In this document: positions 8,399 through 16,753 of the stretch, in pieces
Position numbering within the stretch: the first letter of the stretch is position 1
How the letters are laid out: every line of letters begins with the position of its first letter
Assembly: GCA_036507955.1 (NCBI GenBank)
Contig: DATCIH010000138.1
Coordinates: forward strand, 1 to 27,088
Direction of reading: 5' to 3'
DNA length: 27,088 nt
Source of the DNA: DATCIH01 sp036507955
Lineage (GTDB): Bacteria > Bacillota > Clostridia > Clostridiales > Clostridiaceae
Translations under genes and position numbers: made by a program
The notes under the pieces: generated by a model
The model's input: the letters and a program-made list of their open reading frames with translations, nothing else
The model's database searches: none
Told to the model about the DNA's origin: nothing

Positions 8399-9739
8399 CT
8401 AGCTAAAAAGCTTAACTTTTAAGTCCTTAAATATTATTGATACGGATTTAGAATTAGGCTCTTCATATCTTCGTATGAACACGAAGATAGCAATTGTTCT
8501 TAAAATCGTAGAAATAATAAAGAGAGCATCAAAGCTAGAAAAATTTCTTCCCATAACAAAGGGTAGCTTTAGGGAATCAAATAAAGGAGTTGCATATTGC
8601 ATAAATGCACCGCCACAGATATAAGCTCCAGCTATTCCAACTAAAGATGTTATTAAGGTAAATAGGGCTATGTACATGGAACGGTTTTTTTCTGGGGCAA
8701 GCCACACGGATTGATTTAGGTTTGTCATATCAAAACCTGGCCAAATAAGTCCAGAAATAAGATTTATGACGAGCACCATCCAGATGTTTGTGGGAGATGT
8801 AAATATCCAAAGTATAGGTAGGAAAAACACCAAGGAGACACAAATAGTCATTATAGGCTTACTACCATATTTATCCACTAATCGTCCCCATTTTCTAATA
8901 AAAAGTATCGTTATTAAATTACCTCCAATTTGGCTGAAGATAACTATTGTAAAATAACTCATTTTAAGCTTTTCTAGCATATAAACATTGAAAAAAGGAC
9001 CTGCAAAATTTACTCCAAAATTCCAGAAAGCAATGAAGGCTATGAATCTCATATAATTTTTATTTTTTAATGGTTCTAAGAGGAGTTTCCCAATTTTTTG
9101 TTTTTCCTTAGAGGTTCTCATTACGGGGTGATGTACCCAGAAAAAACAAAATATATCTAGAGCTCCAAAAATAGAAACTATACAAAATATAAGTGCAAAG
9201 CCTGTAAAATTATCCACCTTATCAAGTACAAAGCCGGAAATTAAACCTACTATAGCCGCTGATATTGTTGAGATCATAGTTCGTTTGCTAAAAAAACTTC
9301 CTCTAATATTTTTAGGTACTAGATCTCCCATCCAAGACAAAAAAGATATTCCTACAACTGAACTTGATGCAGAGGCTAATGTAATTAGTAAGGTAACTGA
9401 AAAAATCCTTAGGCCTCTATAACAGGAAGGTATAATAAAAGGGATAAAGGCAATTGGTATCCATAATAACCTATGTATAAACCCAGAGGCTAAAAAAGCG
9501 AATTTCCTTTTCCCTGTTTGTTCTAGATAGAAGGATATAAAAACCTGCACTACTCCACCAATTACAGGCATAGCCATTATTACACCATAAACAAAATTAC
9601 TAGCTCCTAGAGCTCTAGTAAAGCCCGTAAGAGCTGCACCACCTGTTACTACAAAAAAAACATTTCCAAAGGTCATACCAAGTATAACCAAGGTAAGGCT
9701 CTTCTTTAAATCTTTTTCAGATATATTTTTATTGTCCAT
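8399..9739 (-). CDS. Major facilitator superfamily (MFS) transporter
   Basis: The 446-residue protein has about 12 hydrophobic segments in two halves and a cytoplasmic loop after the sixth (HHPVMRTSKEKQKIGKLLLEPLKNK), the standard MFS layout. The loop between segments 2 and 3 carries EQTGKRKFAFLASG, a diverged form of the MFS GxxxDRxGRR motif. An equivalent KWGRLVDKYGSKP occurs in the second half. It should move a small solute across the cytoplasmic membrane using an ion gradient; substrate and direction cannot be read. AAGGAGAG lies upstream of ATG 9739 on the minus strand. It is divergent from another MFS-like gene, with 114 bases between the starts, and precedes the small membrane protein gene at 8028-8360. 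Confidence 0.85.
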   Translation of the reverse strand: MDNKNISEKDLKKSLTLVILGMTFGNVFFVVTGGAALTGFTRALGASNFVYGVIMAMPVIGGVVQVFISFYLEQTGKRKFAFLASGFIHRLLWIPIAFIPFIIPSCYRGLRIFSVTLLITLASASSSVVGISFLSWMGDLVPKNIRGSFFSKRTMISTISAAIVGLISGFVLDKVDNFTGFALIFCIVSIFGALDIFCFFWVHHPVMRTSKEKQKIGKLLLEPLKNKNYMRFIAFIAFWNFGVNFAGPFFNVYMLEKLKMSYFTIVIFSQIGGNLITILFIRKWGRLVDKYGSKPIMTICVSLVFFLPILWIFTSPTNIWMVLVINLISGLIWPGFDMTNLNQSVWLAPEKNRSMYIALFTLITSLVGIAGAYICGGAFMQYATPLFDSLKLPFVMGRNFSSFDALFIISTILRTIAIFVFIRRYEEPNSKSVSIIFKDLKVKLFS

Positions 9740-9853
9740 TTATGTCTCTCCTTAAAGCTTGATAACTATACTATAACAAAAATTTGACTATATAGGTATA
9801 TCCATCTTGAATTTTACAAACAATATTTTAGAAATTATAAATAGGAGGAATCT

Positions 9854-11029
9854 ATGAAGAAGGATGCTAAAGTATTGATTCTGGTAAGTTTTTTATTTAC
9901 CTTAGCCATGGGTTTATCAAGTATTTTTATTAATGTATTTTTCTTTAGAGAAACAAAAAGCTTTAAAGTTATTATCATATATAATTTGATGCATTATATA
10001 TTTAGTCCCTTAACTTTTATATTAGCAGGTTATTTGGCGAAAAAGAAGAATGGGATATGGCCGCTTAGAATAGGGTTATTTCTTTTCTCCTTGTTTTTTT
10101 GTTTAATACTTTTATTTAAAAGTACAGATCTTATATATCCACTTGGTATATTATTTGGTATAGCTTCAGGCTTTTATTGGTTATCTTATAACACCTTAAG
10201 CTTTGATTTTACTTCCATGAATAACAGAGATACTTTTAATGGCTTTAACGGAAGTTTTTGCGCTATTGCAGCTGCTGTTGCGCCTATTAGTGCTGCTTTC
10301 ATTATAAGCAGGTTTAAAAGTTTAAGTGGTTACAATATTATATTTTTTATAACTCTTGTCATATTTATTCTACTCCTCGTAATAAGTTTGTTTATTAAGT
10401 GCCCTGGTTGTAGTAAAAATATAGATTATAAAAAGATAATATCCTACCATAATAAAGAATGGAATACCATAAGGCTTGGTACATTTTTCTGGGGAATGAG
10501 GGATGTAGTTATAGGGTTCATTATAAATATTCTCATCATAGAGACAACTGGAAGCGAGATTTACTTGGGTGAATTTGCTTTTATAGCAGCTACGATTTCT
10601 TGCGTATCCTTTATGCTAGTGCAAAAATTTATTAAACCCAAAAGAAGAAGGTTGTCCTTGTTCTTTGGTGCTTCCTTTGCCTTAATTGCAGTATTAGGTA
10701 TTTTCTTTAAAATTAGTTATTTGACGCTTTTGTTATATGTTGTAATTGATGCTTTTTTCATACCATTCTTTATAATTCAATTATCTTCTGTTTCCTTTAA
10801 TTGGATTGAAATGTCAGGCCAAATGGAAAATAGGATTGAGTATATAATCAGTAAGGAAATAGCCTTAAACCTAGGAAGAATAACCAGCGATATTTCTTTG
10901 TTTATTCTTATCTATTTTTTCACGAACACTAGAGTGATTAATTATTTTATGCTCTTTATTGGATTTGCACCTATCGTTGCTGCAATATTTATAGGTAAGC
11001 TAAAAAAAGTTCTCCTAAAAGAAGGGTGA
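9854..11029 (+). CDS. MFS transporter, YQGE-like
   Basis: The 391-residue protein has about 11-12 membrane segments and short basic cytoplasmic loops (AKKKNGIWPLRIG between early segments; KKIISYHNKEWNTIRLG in the middle; KPKRRRLS later). It matches the layout of the putative YQGE-family MFS transporters of Firmicutes, which have no defined substrate. The loop motif is degenerate compared with classical MFS drug or sugar transporters. TAGGAGGAATCT directly precedes ATG 9854. The gene is divergent from the MFS gene at 8399-9739. Despite the shared arrangement, the two proteins are not close paralogues by eye. Confidence 0.75.
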   Translation: MKKDAKVLILVSFLFTLAMGLSSIFINVFFFRETKSFKVIIIYNLMHYIFSPLTFILAGYLAKKKNGIWPLRIGLFLFSLFFCLILLFKSTDLIYPLGILFGIASGFYWLSYNTLSFDFTSMNNRDTFNGFNGSFCAIAAAVAPISAAFIISRFKSLSGYNIIFFITLVIFILLLVISLFIKCPGCSKNIDYKKIISYHNKEWNTIRLGTFFWGMRDVVIGFIINILIIETTGSEIYLGEFAFIAATISCVSFMLVQKFIKPKRRRLSLFFGASFALIAVLGIFFKISYLTLLLYVVIDAFFIPFFIIQLSSVSFNWIEMSGQMENRIEYIISKEIALNLGRITSDISLFILIYFFTNTRVINYFMLFIGFAPIVAAIFIGKLKKVLLKEG

Positions 11030-11054
11030 GGGTTCATTAATTTAACAGGAGTGT

Positions 11055-11079
11055 TATAATTATTATTATGACTTATAAT
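11055..11079 (+). promoter_or_regulatory. Two candidate -10 boxes upstream of tldD
   Basis: Perfect TATAAT hexamers occur at 11055-11060 and 11074-11079, in the 60-base gap before tldD. TTCATT at 11033-11038 is a weak -35 for the first, with a 16-base spacer. AT-rich sequence can produce such matches by chance, so only the hexamers themselves are certain. Confidence 0.35.
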
Positions 11080-11102
11080 GACTGTGAAATGGAGTGATGA
11101 GG

Positions 11103-12485
11103 ATGCTCACAAGAGTTTTAATTATGGAGATTCTATCTGTAGCCCTAGCTAGTGGAGGAGATTTCTCTGAAGTATTTATTGAAGATTCTATAAATAATAA
11201 CTTAAATATGATTAATGGAAGCTTAGAAAATGCTTTAACAGGAAGAGACTATGGTATAGGTATCAGAATATTTAGTGGCTTGGAATCTGTATATGGATAT
11301 ACTAGTCTAAAGGACAGGGAAGGCTTACTCGAGCTAGCTAGGAAGCTCTCTAGAGCTTTGTCGACTAAAAAACAGCTAAACAGAGATATAATTTTCAAAG
11401 AATTTATACCTGCAAATATACATAAAATATTAGAGGTGCCTTCCTCAACAAGAAATATTAGAAAGCTTAAGGTGATGAATATAGCAGACAAAGTAGCTAG
11501 AAGCTACAGTAAAGATATTAAACAAACCGCTATATATTATAGGGATGTGGATCAAAGAATATGTATAGCTAATAGTGATGGCCTGTACACGGAAGATAGG
11601 AGGATCAGAACTAGACTAGGAATTTCATCTGTTGCTAGTGATGGCATAGAAAACCAAACTGGCCTAGAAGCACCTGGAAGTAGGATGGGTATAGAGATGT
11701 TTGATACTGTGGACCCTGAGTATTTTGCAAGTGAAGCCAGCAGGGTAGCGAGTTTAATGCTAAAGGCTAAACCTTGCCCAGGCGGAAAGATGATGGTGGC
11801 AATTGATAAGGGTTTTGGGGGAGTTATATTTCATGAAGCATGTGGACATGCACTTGAGGCAACAGCTGTAGCAAAGGGAAATTCAATATTTGCTAATAAA
11901 TTGGGTGAAAGAATTGCATCCAATAAAGTTACTGCCCTTGATGATGGAACAATGGCTAATGAGTGGGGTTCTTTAAATATTGATGATGAGGGTATACCTA
12001 CTACCAGAAAGATACTTATTGAAAAGGGTATTTTAAAGGGCTATATGATCGACAGCCTAAATGGCAGAAGAATGGGAATGGCACCAACAGGAAGTAGTAG
12101 GAGAGAGTCCTATAGGTTTGCCCCAACCTCAAGGATGACAAACACCTACATTGATAAGGGAGAAGATGAAGAAAAAGCTATTATAGCTTCTATGGAATAT
12201 GGGCTATATGCAAAAAAGATGGGTGGAGGTTCAGTTAATCCAATTACTGGAGAATTTAATTTTGCAGTGAGAGAGGGCTATATTGTGAGGAAGGGTAACA
12301 TAGAAGAGCCAGTTAGAGGAGCAACTCTTATTGGAAATGGAAGTGAGATACTTATGAATATTGATATGGTAGGAAAGAATATGAAAATGGGACAAGGCAT
12401 GTGTGGTTCAGTAAGTGGAAGCATTCCTACAAATGTTGGACAACCAATGATTAGAGTATCAGAAATTACAGTAGGTGGTAGGTAA
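11103..12485 (+). CDS. tldD: TldD-family metalloprotease subunit
   Basis: The protein (460 residues from ATG 11103) carries the TldD zinc-binding motif HEACGHALEA, giving H244, E245 and H249. It also has the family's glycine-rich tail GMCGSVSGSIPTNVGQP near the C-terminus. TldD and TldE form a heterodimeric protease that degrades unfolded peptides and, in known cases, trims ribosomally made peptides such as microcin B17 precursors. Upstream in-frame GTG 11094 and ATG 11097 lie too close to GGAG at 11091-11094. ATG 11103 has that sequence eight bases away and gives a start at MLTRVL, so I prefer it. tldE begins two bases after the stop. No obvious RiPP precursor or modification enzyme is in the window, so a housekeeping peptide-turnover role is the simplest reading. 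Confidence 0.92.
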   Translation: MLTRVLIMEILSVALASGGDFSEVFIEDSINNNLNMINGSLENALTGRDYGIGIRIFSGLESVYGYTSLKDREGLLELARKLSRALSTKKQLNRDIIFKEFIPANIHKILEVPSSTRNIRKLKVMNIADKVARSYSKDIKQTAIYYRDVDQRICIANSDGLYTEDRRIRTRLGISSVASDGIENQTGLEAPGSRMGIEMFDTVDPEYFASEASRVASLMLKAKPCPGGKMMVAIDKGFGGVIFHEACGHALEATAVAKGNSIFANKLGERIASNKVTALDDGTMANEWGSLNIDDEGIPTTRKILIEKGILKGYMIDSLNGRRMGMAPTGSSRRESYRFAPTSRMTNTYIDKGEDEEKAIIASMEYGLYAKKMGGGSVNPITGEFNFAVREGYIVRKGNIEEPVRGATLIGNGSEILMNIDMVGKNMKMGQGMCGSVSGSIPTNVGQPMIRVSEITVGGR

Positions 12486-12487
12486 TT

Positions 12488-13837
12488 ATGGAAATTAATG
12501 AATTTAAAAATAAATTATTTATAAAAGCAAAAGAATTTGGGTATTCAGAATTTGAGATTTATTGTTTAATTGAAGATGCTTCAAGCATAGAGATATTTGA
12601 AAATAAGGTAGACAAATATAGCCTTAATAAAAGGATTGGAATTAGCTTTCGAGGAAATGTGAAGGGGAAAATGGGCTACTCTTATACGGAAGCTATTGAT
12701 GAGATGTCTATAGATATGCTTTTAAGTAAAGCCTTTGAGAATGCAGAAATAGTTGATGATCATATAGAACCAATATATGCTGGTAAAGGAACCTATAAAA
12801 AACTTAATAATTATAGCGAAAGCTTAGTTAAGATAACTGATGAACGAAAAATTGAGTTTGGGAAAGCCTTGGAAGAAAGAGCAAAAAAAATAAGCTCAAA
12901 AATTATAAGATCTGAAGTAATGATTTCATCAACAGAAAACAAAAAATATATATATAATTCAAAGGGCTTAGGTTTGTCTCATAAAAAAAATAGCCTTCTC
13001 ATAACTGTTGAGGTGGTAGCATCAGATAGAGACAAGATGTACTGCTATTATAGTTATAAGTATTGTAAAAGCTTAAAGGAAGAGGATATAGATTTTATTG
13101 CAAAGGAAGCAGTGGAAGGTGCTTTAGCTTGTATTAACGGAGACAGCGTAGCATCAGGTAAATATGCAGTAATACTCAAGAATGAAGCTGCTATAGATAT
13201 GTTAGAGACCTTTTCTGGAATATTTAGTTCGGATAATGTACAAAAAGGATTATCCTTATTAAAAAGTACTTTAGGTAAAGAGATAGGCTCTAAGGTTTTG
13301 ACGATAATAGATAACCCACTTTTAGCTGAAGGTCTTATGTCAAGTCCCTTTGATTCTGAAGGGGTTCCAACCTATAGTAAGGAAGTGGTTAAAGCTGGAG
13401 AGCTAAAAACCTTATTATATAATCTTAAAACAGCATTGAAGGATGGAGTAAATAGTACAGGAAATGGCTTTAGAACAAATTATACTTCTCCAATTGAGGT
13501 GGCACCATCAAACTTCTATATTGAACCTGGTAGGTTAAGCTACCTGGAGCTTATACAGGAGCTAAAGGAGGGACTAGTAATAAACGAGCTTCAAGGTCTG
13601 CACTCTGGTGCAAATCCTATATCTGGAGATTTTTCCTTGGCGGCTAAGGGCTTTTTAGTTAAGAAGGGAAATATTGTAGGAGCAGTGGAACAGATAACTA
13701 TATCCGGTAATTTCTATAGGCTACTTAAGGATATAAAAGCTGTTGGAGCGGATATGAAATTCGGAATGGCCTCAGGTAAAGGTAGCTTTGGGTCACCTTC
13801 AATTTTAATAAAGGAGGTATCTATTTCAGGTAAATAA
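12488..13837 (+). CDS. tldE: TldE/PmbA-family protease subunit
   Basis: The 449-residue protein is a TldE/PmbA homologue, the non-zinc partner of TldD. Diagnostic blocks are DSEGVPTYSKEVVKAGELKTLLYNLKTALKDG-type sequence around residues 290-325, SGANPISGDFSLAAKGFLVKKG, and a C-terminal GKGSFGSPSILIKEVSISGK tail. As expected for TldE it lacks the HExxxH motif of its partner. AGGTAGG overlaps the tldD stop region and the ATG follows two bases after that stop, so translation is probably coupled and stoichiometric. A hairpin at 13853-13883 closes the unit. Confidence 0.92.
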   Translation: MEINEFKNKLFIKAKEFGYSEFEIYCLIEDASSIEIFENKVDKYSLNKRIGISFRGNVKGKMGYSYTEAIDEMSIDMLLSKAFENAEIVDDHIEPIYAGKGTYKKLNNYSESLVKITDERKIEFGKALEERAKKISSKIIRSEVMISSTENKKYIYNSKGLGLSHKKNSLLITVEVVASDRDKMYCYYSYKYCKSLKEEDIDFIAKEAVEGALACINGDSVASGKYAVILKNEAAIDMLETFSGIFSSDNVQKGLSLLKSTLGKEIGSKVLTIIDNPLLAEGLMSSPFDSEGVPTYSKEVVKAGELKTLLYNLKTALKDGVNSTGNGFRTNYTSPIEVAPSNFYIEPGRLSYLELIQELKEGLVINELQGLHSGANPISGDFSLAAKGFLVKKGNIVGAVEQITISGNFYRLLKDIKAVGADMKFGMASGKGSFGSPSILIKEVSISGK

Positions 13838-13852
13838 AAACTTCTTCTTGTT

Positions 13853-13883
13853 ATAAATCTAGTATGAAAAATACTAGATTTAT
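13853..13883 (+). terminator. Hairpin after tldE, candidate terminator
   Basis: A perfect 13-bp inverted repeat, ATAAATCTAGTAT at 13853-13865 and ATACTAGATTTAT at 13871-13883, has a five-base loop GAAAA. It sits 15 bases after the tldE stop. It is AT-rich and lacks a clean T-run, so termination may be partial. Its right arm overlaps the GntR operator palindrome. Confidence 0.5.
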
Positions 13884-13911
13884 GTTATTATGTACGTACA
13901 TTAGAACATAA
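13880..13911. promoter_or_regulatory. Long palindromic operator upstream of the GntR gene
   Basis: A 32-base palindrome is centred between 13895 and 13896; 14 of its 16 base pairs match. The core ATGTACGTACAT (13890-13901) is perfect, and the outer arms TATGTT (13881-13886) and AACATA (13905-13910) also pair. The symmetric GTAC core and position immediately before a GntR/HutC-type gene fit an autoregulatory operator for a dimeric regulator. Binding is inferred. Confidence 0.7.
13883..13891 (+). promoter_or_regulatory. Candidate extended -10 promoter inside the GntR operator
   Basis: TGT followed by TATTAT (13886-13891, five of six matches to TATAAT) forms an extended -10 element 40 bases before the GntR start. 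No good -35 box is visible. It lies inside the palindrome, so repressor binding would occlude polymerase. Confidence 0.4.
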
Positions 13912-13930
13912 CGAGGCGGTAAAGAAATTA

Positions 13931-14683
13931 ATGATTGATTTGAATAGTATTAAATTGAATAGAACGACTCCAATTCCATTATATTACCAATTAAAGCTTC
14001 AACTAAAGGATATAATATTAGAAAATGTACTTGAGAGCGGAGAGCAGATACCTAATGAAGTAGATATGGTAGAAAGCCTTTCTATCAGCCGTTCAACAGT
14101 GAGGCAAGCGATAAATGAGTTGGTTTTTGAAGGTTACCTACTTAGGGTTAAGGCTAAGGGAACCTTTATCTCAAGGCCTAAGGTCAATGAAGGCTTTTTT
14201 CAAATACTAGAAAGTTTTAATCAGGAGATGCTTTTAAAAGGATTAAAACCATCAACAAGGGTTATAGCCTTAAAAACTATAAAAGGGATAGAAACCATCA
14301 ATAGTAAGCTTGGTTTATCTCTTGAAGCTAAGCTTATATATTTAGCAAGAGTAAGGTATTCACAAGAAGCGCCGCTGGTATATCTTGAGACATACTTATC
14401 CTATGATAAGTACCAGAATCTCCTATTTGAAGATTTCACACTAGGATCCCTTTATTCTATTTTAGAGGTTAAATATAATACAAGAATAGTAAGAGCTGAA
14501 AGAGAAATAGAAGCAGTACTTACAAAAGGTGTAGAAGCAAGATTGCTAGATATGAAAAAGAATTCAGCTATTTGTTTAGTAAAGACATTAGCCTATTCTA
14601 ACGGAGGCGCACCTGTAGAATATTCGGTTGCTAGATATAGAGGAGATAGAAATAAATTTACCTTAGAAATTATAAGGAAATAA
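13931..14683 (+). CDS. GntR-family (HutC/UTRA) transcriptional regulator
   Basis: The 250-residue protein has an N-terminal winged helix at about residues 9-75 (PLYYQLKLQLKDIILENVL; ESLSISRSTVRQAINELV; GTFIS) and a C-terminal UTRA ligand-binding domain at about 90-245, the HutC subfamily architecture. These are usually dimeric repressors released by a sugar phosphate or similar effector. ATG 13931 follows GAGGCGG at 13913-13919 with an 11-base spacer, a modest ribosome binding site. The gene opens an operon with the next four genes, each gap being only a few to about twenty bases. Its own promoter lies within a 32-base palindrome, suggesting negative autoregulation of the whole operon. The effector is probably an intermediate of the downstream pathway, by inference. 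Confidence 0.9.
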   Translation: MIDLNSIKLNRTTPIPLYYQLKLQLKDIILENVLESGEQIPNEVDMVESLSISRSTVRQAINELVFEGYLLRVKAKGTFISRPKVNEGFFQILESFNQEMLLKGLKPSTRVIALKTIKGIETINSKLGLSLEAKLIYLARVRYSQEAPLVYLETYLSYDKYQNLLFEDFTLGSLYSILEVKYNTRIVRAEREIEAVLTKGVEARLLDMKKNSAICLVKTLAYSNGGAPVEYSVARYRGDRNKFTLEIIRK

Positions 14684-14695
14684 GGAGTGATTATA

Positions 14696-15736
14696 TTGAA
14701 GAGTCTTGTAGTAGATAAGAATGGGGAGCTATCCATAAAGGAACTGCCTATTCCAGAAATTAATGAATATCAAGCATTAGTTAAGCTTGTCAGTTGCGGA
14801 ATTTGTAATGGAACGGATATGAAGCTAATTCATAGAAATTTTAAAGGCTTTGATACTTACCCCGCAATTCTAGGCCATGAAGGGGTTGGAAAAGTTATAA
14901 AACTTGGAGCTAAGGTTAGGGGTTTTAAAGTAGGAGATATAGTACTTCTTCCCTTCATAGAGAGTAATATAGAGGGTTATTATCCAGCTTGGGGAGCTTT
15001 TTCTGAGTTTGCAGTAGTGGGTGATAAAGAAGCAATGATGGAGGAGGGAAGGGGCTTTGGTTCTGCTCTATTTTTGGAAGCATATTTTGCTCAAATGGTT
15101 ATTCCCACCACTATCAATCCTATCAGTGCTTCCATGATTATTACATTTCGAGAGGTATTAAGCGCAACAAAGAGATTTGGGTTTAAGGAAAACAATAGCA
15201 TAATCATATTTGGTGCAGGCCCTGTTGGATTATCTTTTACAAAGTTTGCTAAGCTTTTAGGAATGGGACCAATAATAGTTTTGGATATTCTTGAGGAAAA
15301 GCTTAAGGAAGCTAAAAATATGGGAGCAGATTATGTATTTAACAGTAATGAAAGTGATATAGATAAAAGAATAAAAGCTATCCTAAAAGATGGAGCTGAT
15401 TTTGTTCTTGATGCAGTTGGTATAAATCAATTAATAAATAAAGCTATGGAACTTATAAAATATAATGGGAAGATATGCTGTTATGGTATATCTCCAAAAC
15501 TTAATATGGAAATTGATTGGAGTAAGGCTCCTTATAATTGGACGCTTCAATTTGTTCAGTGGCCTTCAAAGCTTGAAGAGGGAGAAGCCCATAGACAAAT
15601 AATAAATTGGATAGAACTAGGAGTACTAAAGCCTGAGGAGTTTATCTCAGATGTTATTCCCTTTGGCAATATAATAGATGCTTATAAAATGGTAGAAGAT
15701 AGAAAAGCTAAGAAAAAAATAATTATAAAATTCTAA
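14696..15736 (+). CDS. Zinc-type medium-chain alcohol/polyol dehydrogenase
   Basis: This medium-chain dehydrogenase (346 residues from TTG 14696) has the catalytic zinc motif CGICNGTD (C34) and GHEGVGKVIKLG (H61, E62). The Rossmann motif GAGPVGLSFTKFAKLLG is near mid-protein, with an acidic VLDILEEKL after it that favours NAD. The four-cysteine structural zinc cluster found in many family members is absent: the region after GDIVLLPF reads ESNIEGYYPAWGAFSEF. The nominal GTG at 14687 overlaps the AAGGAG at 14682-14687 and cannot be the start. TTG 14696 sits eight bases after it. It follows the GntR gene by 12 bases. The likely job is oxidation or reduction of a sugar alcohol or sugar in this operon's pathway; the substrate is not evident. 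Confidence 0.85.
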   Translation: MKSLVVDKNGELSIKELPIPEINEYQALVKLVSCGICNGTDMKLIHRNFKGFDTYPAILGHEGVGKVIKLGAKVRGFKVGDIVLLPFIESNIEGYYPAWGAFSEFAVVGDKEAMMEEGRGFGSALFLEAYFAQMVIPTTINPISASMIITFREVLSATKRFGFKENNSIIIFGAGPVGLSFTKFAKLLGMGPIIVLDILEEKLKEAKNMGADYVFNSNESDIDKRIKAILKDGADFVLDAVGINQLINKAMELIKYNGKICCYGISPKLNMEIDWSKAPYNWTLQFVQWPSKLEEGEAHRQIINWIELGVLKPEEFISDVIPFGNIIDAYKMVEDRKAKKKIIIKF

Positions 15737-15755
15737 AAGAAAGGTGGAATTATTC

Positions 15756-16742
15756 ATGCAAACTCCAAAGCTATTTGCGAAATTACCAAGTTACGTATGT
15801 ACCCCAGATGGCATGGCCATTGATAAGGAAGGGAATTTAATACTCTCATGTCCTAATTATGCAGATAAAACTATGCAGGGCTGTTTACTAATAATTGATA
15901 AAGATAAAAAAATAGAGAAATGGGTGGACGTACCTAGTTTACAGGAAACAGGCCTAGCCCATCCTATGGGTATAGCCTTTGGTCCTGACTTTGATATTTA
16001 TATTTGCGATAATCAGGGTTGGTCAGGATCAAGTGAACTCATGTTTAAGGGTAGAATATTGAGACTAAAAGTTGAAGATAGAAAGTTAGTTAAAACAACA
16101 GTTGTAGCATATGGTATGGAGCATCCAAATGGAATAAGGATAAGAGAAAACTTTATGTATGTTACCCAAAGCGCTTTATCTAAAGTTAAGGACCCTAGCG
16201 GATTATTAGTAAGCTGCGTTTACAAATTTTCCTTAGATGATGAAAATATAAAGGTAACAAATACTCTACAGGACAAAAATATTCTTACTACCTTCATAAC
16301 CTTAAATGAGGAATGTCAATACGGTGCGGATGGTATTGAGTTTGACAAGGATGGTAATCTATATGTTGGTAACTTTGGTGATGGTGCAGTTCATAAAATT
16401 ACCTTTAATGTTGATGGAAGTGTAAAAGAAAATAAAGTATGGGCAAAAGATCCAAAAGAGTTACAAACAACTGATGGTATGATAATGGATGATAATGGAA
16501 ATTTATTTATAGCTGATTTTTCAGCAAATGCAATAGCAAAAGTTTCACCTACAGGAATAGTTACAAGAATTGCTCAAAGTCCTGATACTGATGGCTTTAA
16601 TGGAGAGCTAGATCAACCAGGAGAGCCAATAATCTGGATGGGTAAACTCGTAGTATCTTGTTTTGACTTAGTAACTGGTCCAGATAAGGTAAATACAAAG
16701 CATGAGATGCCTGCAACTTTGTCAGAACTTGAATTAGTTTAA
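15756..16742 (+). CDS. SMP-30/gluconolactonase/LRE-family protein
   Basis: The 328-residue product has the repeating beta-propeller blades of the SMP-30/gluconolactonase family: TPDGMAIDKEGNLILS, HPMGIAFGPDFDIYICDN, HPNGIRIRENFMYVTQS, GADGIEFDKDGNLYVGNF and TDGMIMDDNGNLFIADF. The repeated D/N-G pairs supply the Asn and Asp residues that bind the catalytic divalent metal in the family. Members hydrolyse sugar lactones to sugar acids, although some hydrolyse other esters. An in-frame GTG at 15744 lies inside the AAAGGTGG ribosome binding site (15740-15747). ATG 15756, eight bases further on, is the better start. It sits between the zinc dehydrogenase and the DeoC gene, consistent with opening a lactone made by the dehydrogenase. 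No signal peptide is visible, so it should be cytoplasmic. Confidence 0.85.
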   Translation: MQTPKLFAKLPSYVCTPDGMAIDKEGNLILSCPNYADKTMQGCLLIIDKDKKIEKWVDVPSLQETGLAHPMGIAFGPDFDIYICDNQGWSGSSELMFKGRILRLKVEDRKLVKTTVVAYGMEHPNGIRIRENFMYVTQSALSKVKDPSGLLVSCVYKFSLDDENIKVTNTLQDKNILTTFITLNEECQYGADGIEFDKDGNLYVGNFGDGAVHKITFNVDGSVKENKVWAKDPKELQTTDGMIMDDNGNLFIADFSANAIAKVSPTGIVTRIAQSPDTDGFNGELDQPGEPIIWMGKLVVSCFDLVTGPDKVNTKHEMPATLSELELV

Positions 16743-16753
16743 AGGAGAGCGTT

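Noticed and set aside
8140..8406. Plus-strand 88-residue open frame.
   Set aside because: It overlaps the minus-strand small membrane protein, which has a good ribosome binding site and operon context. The plus-strand frame has neither.
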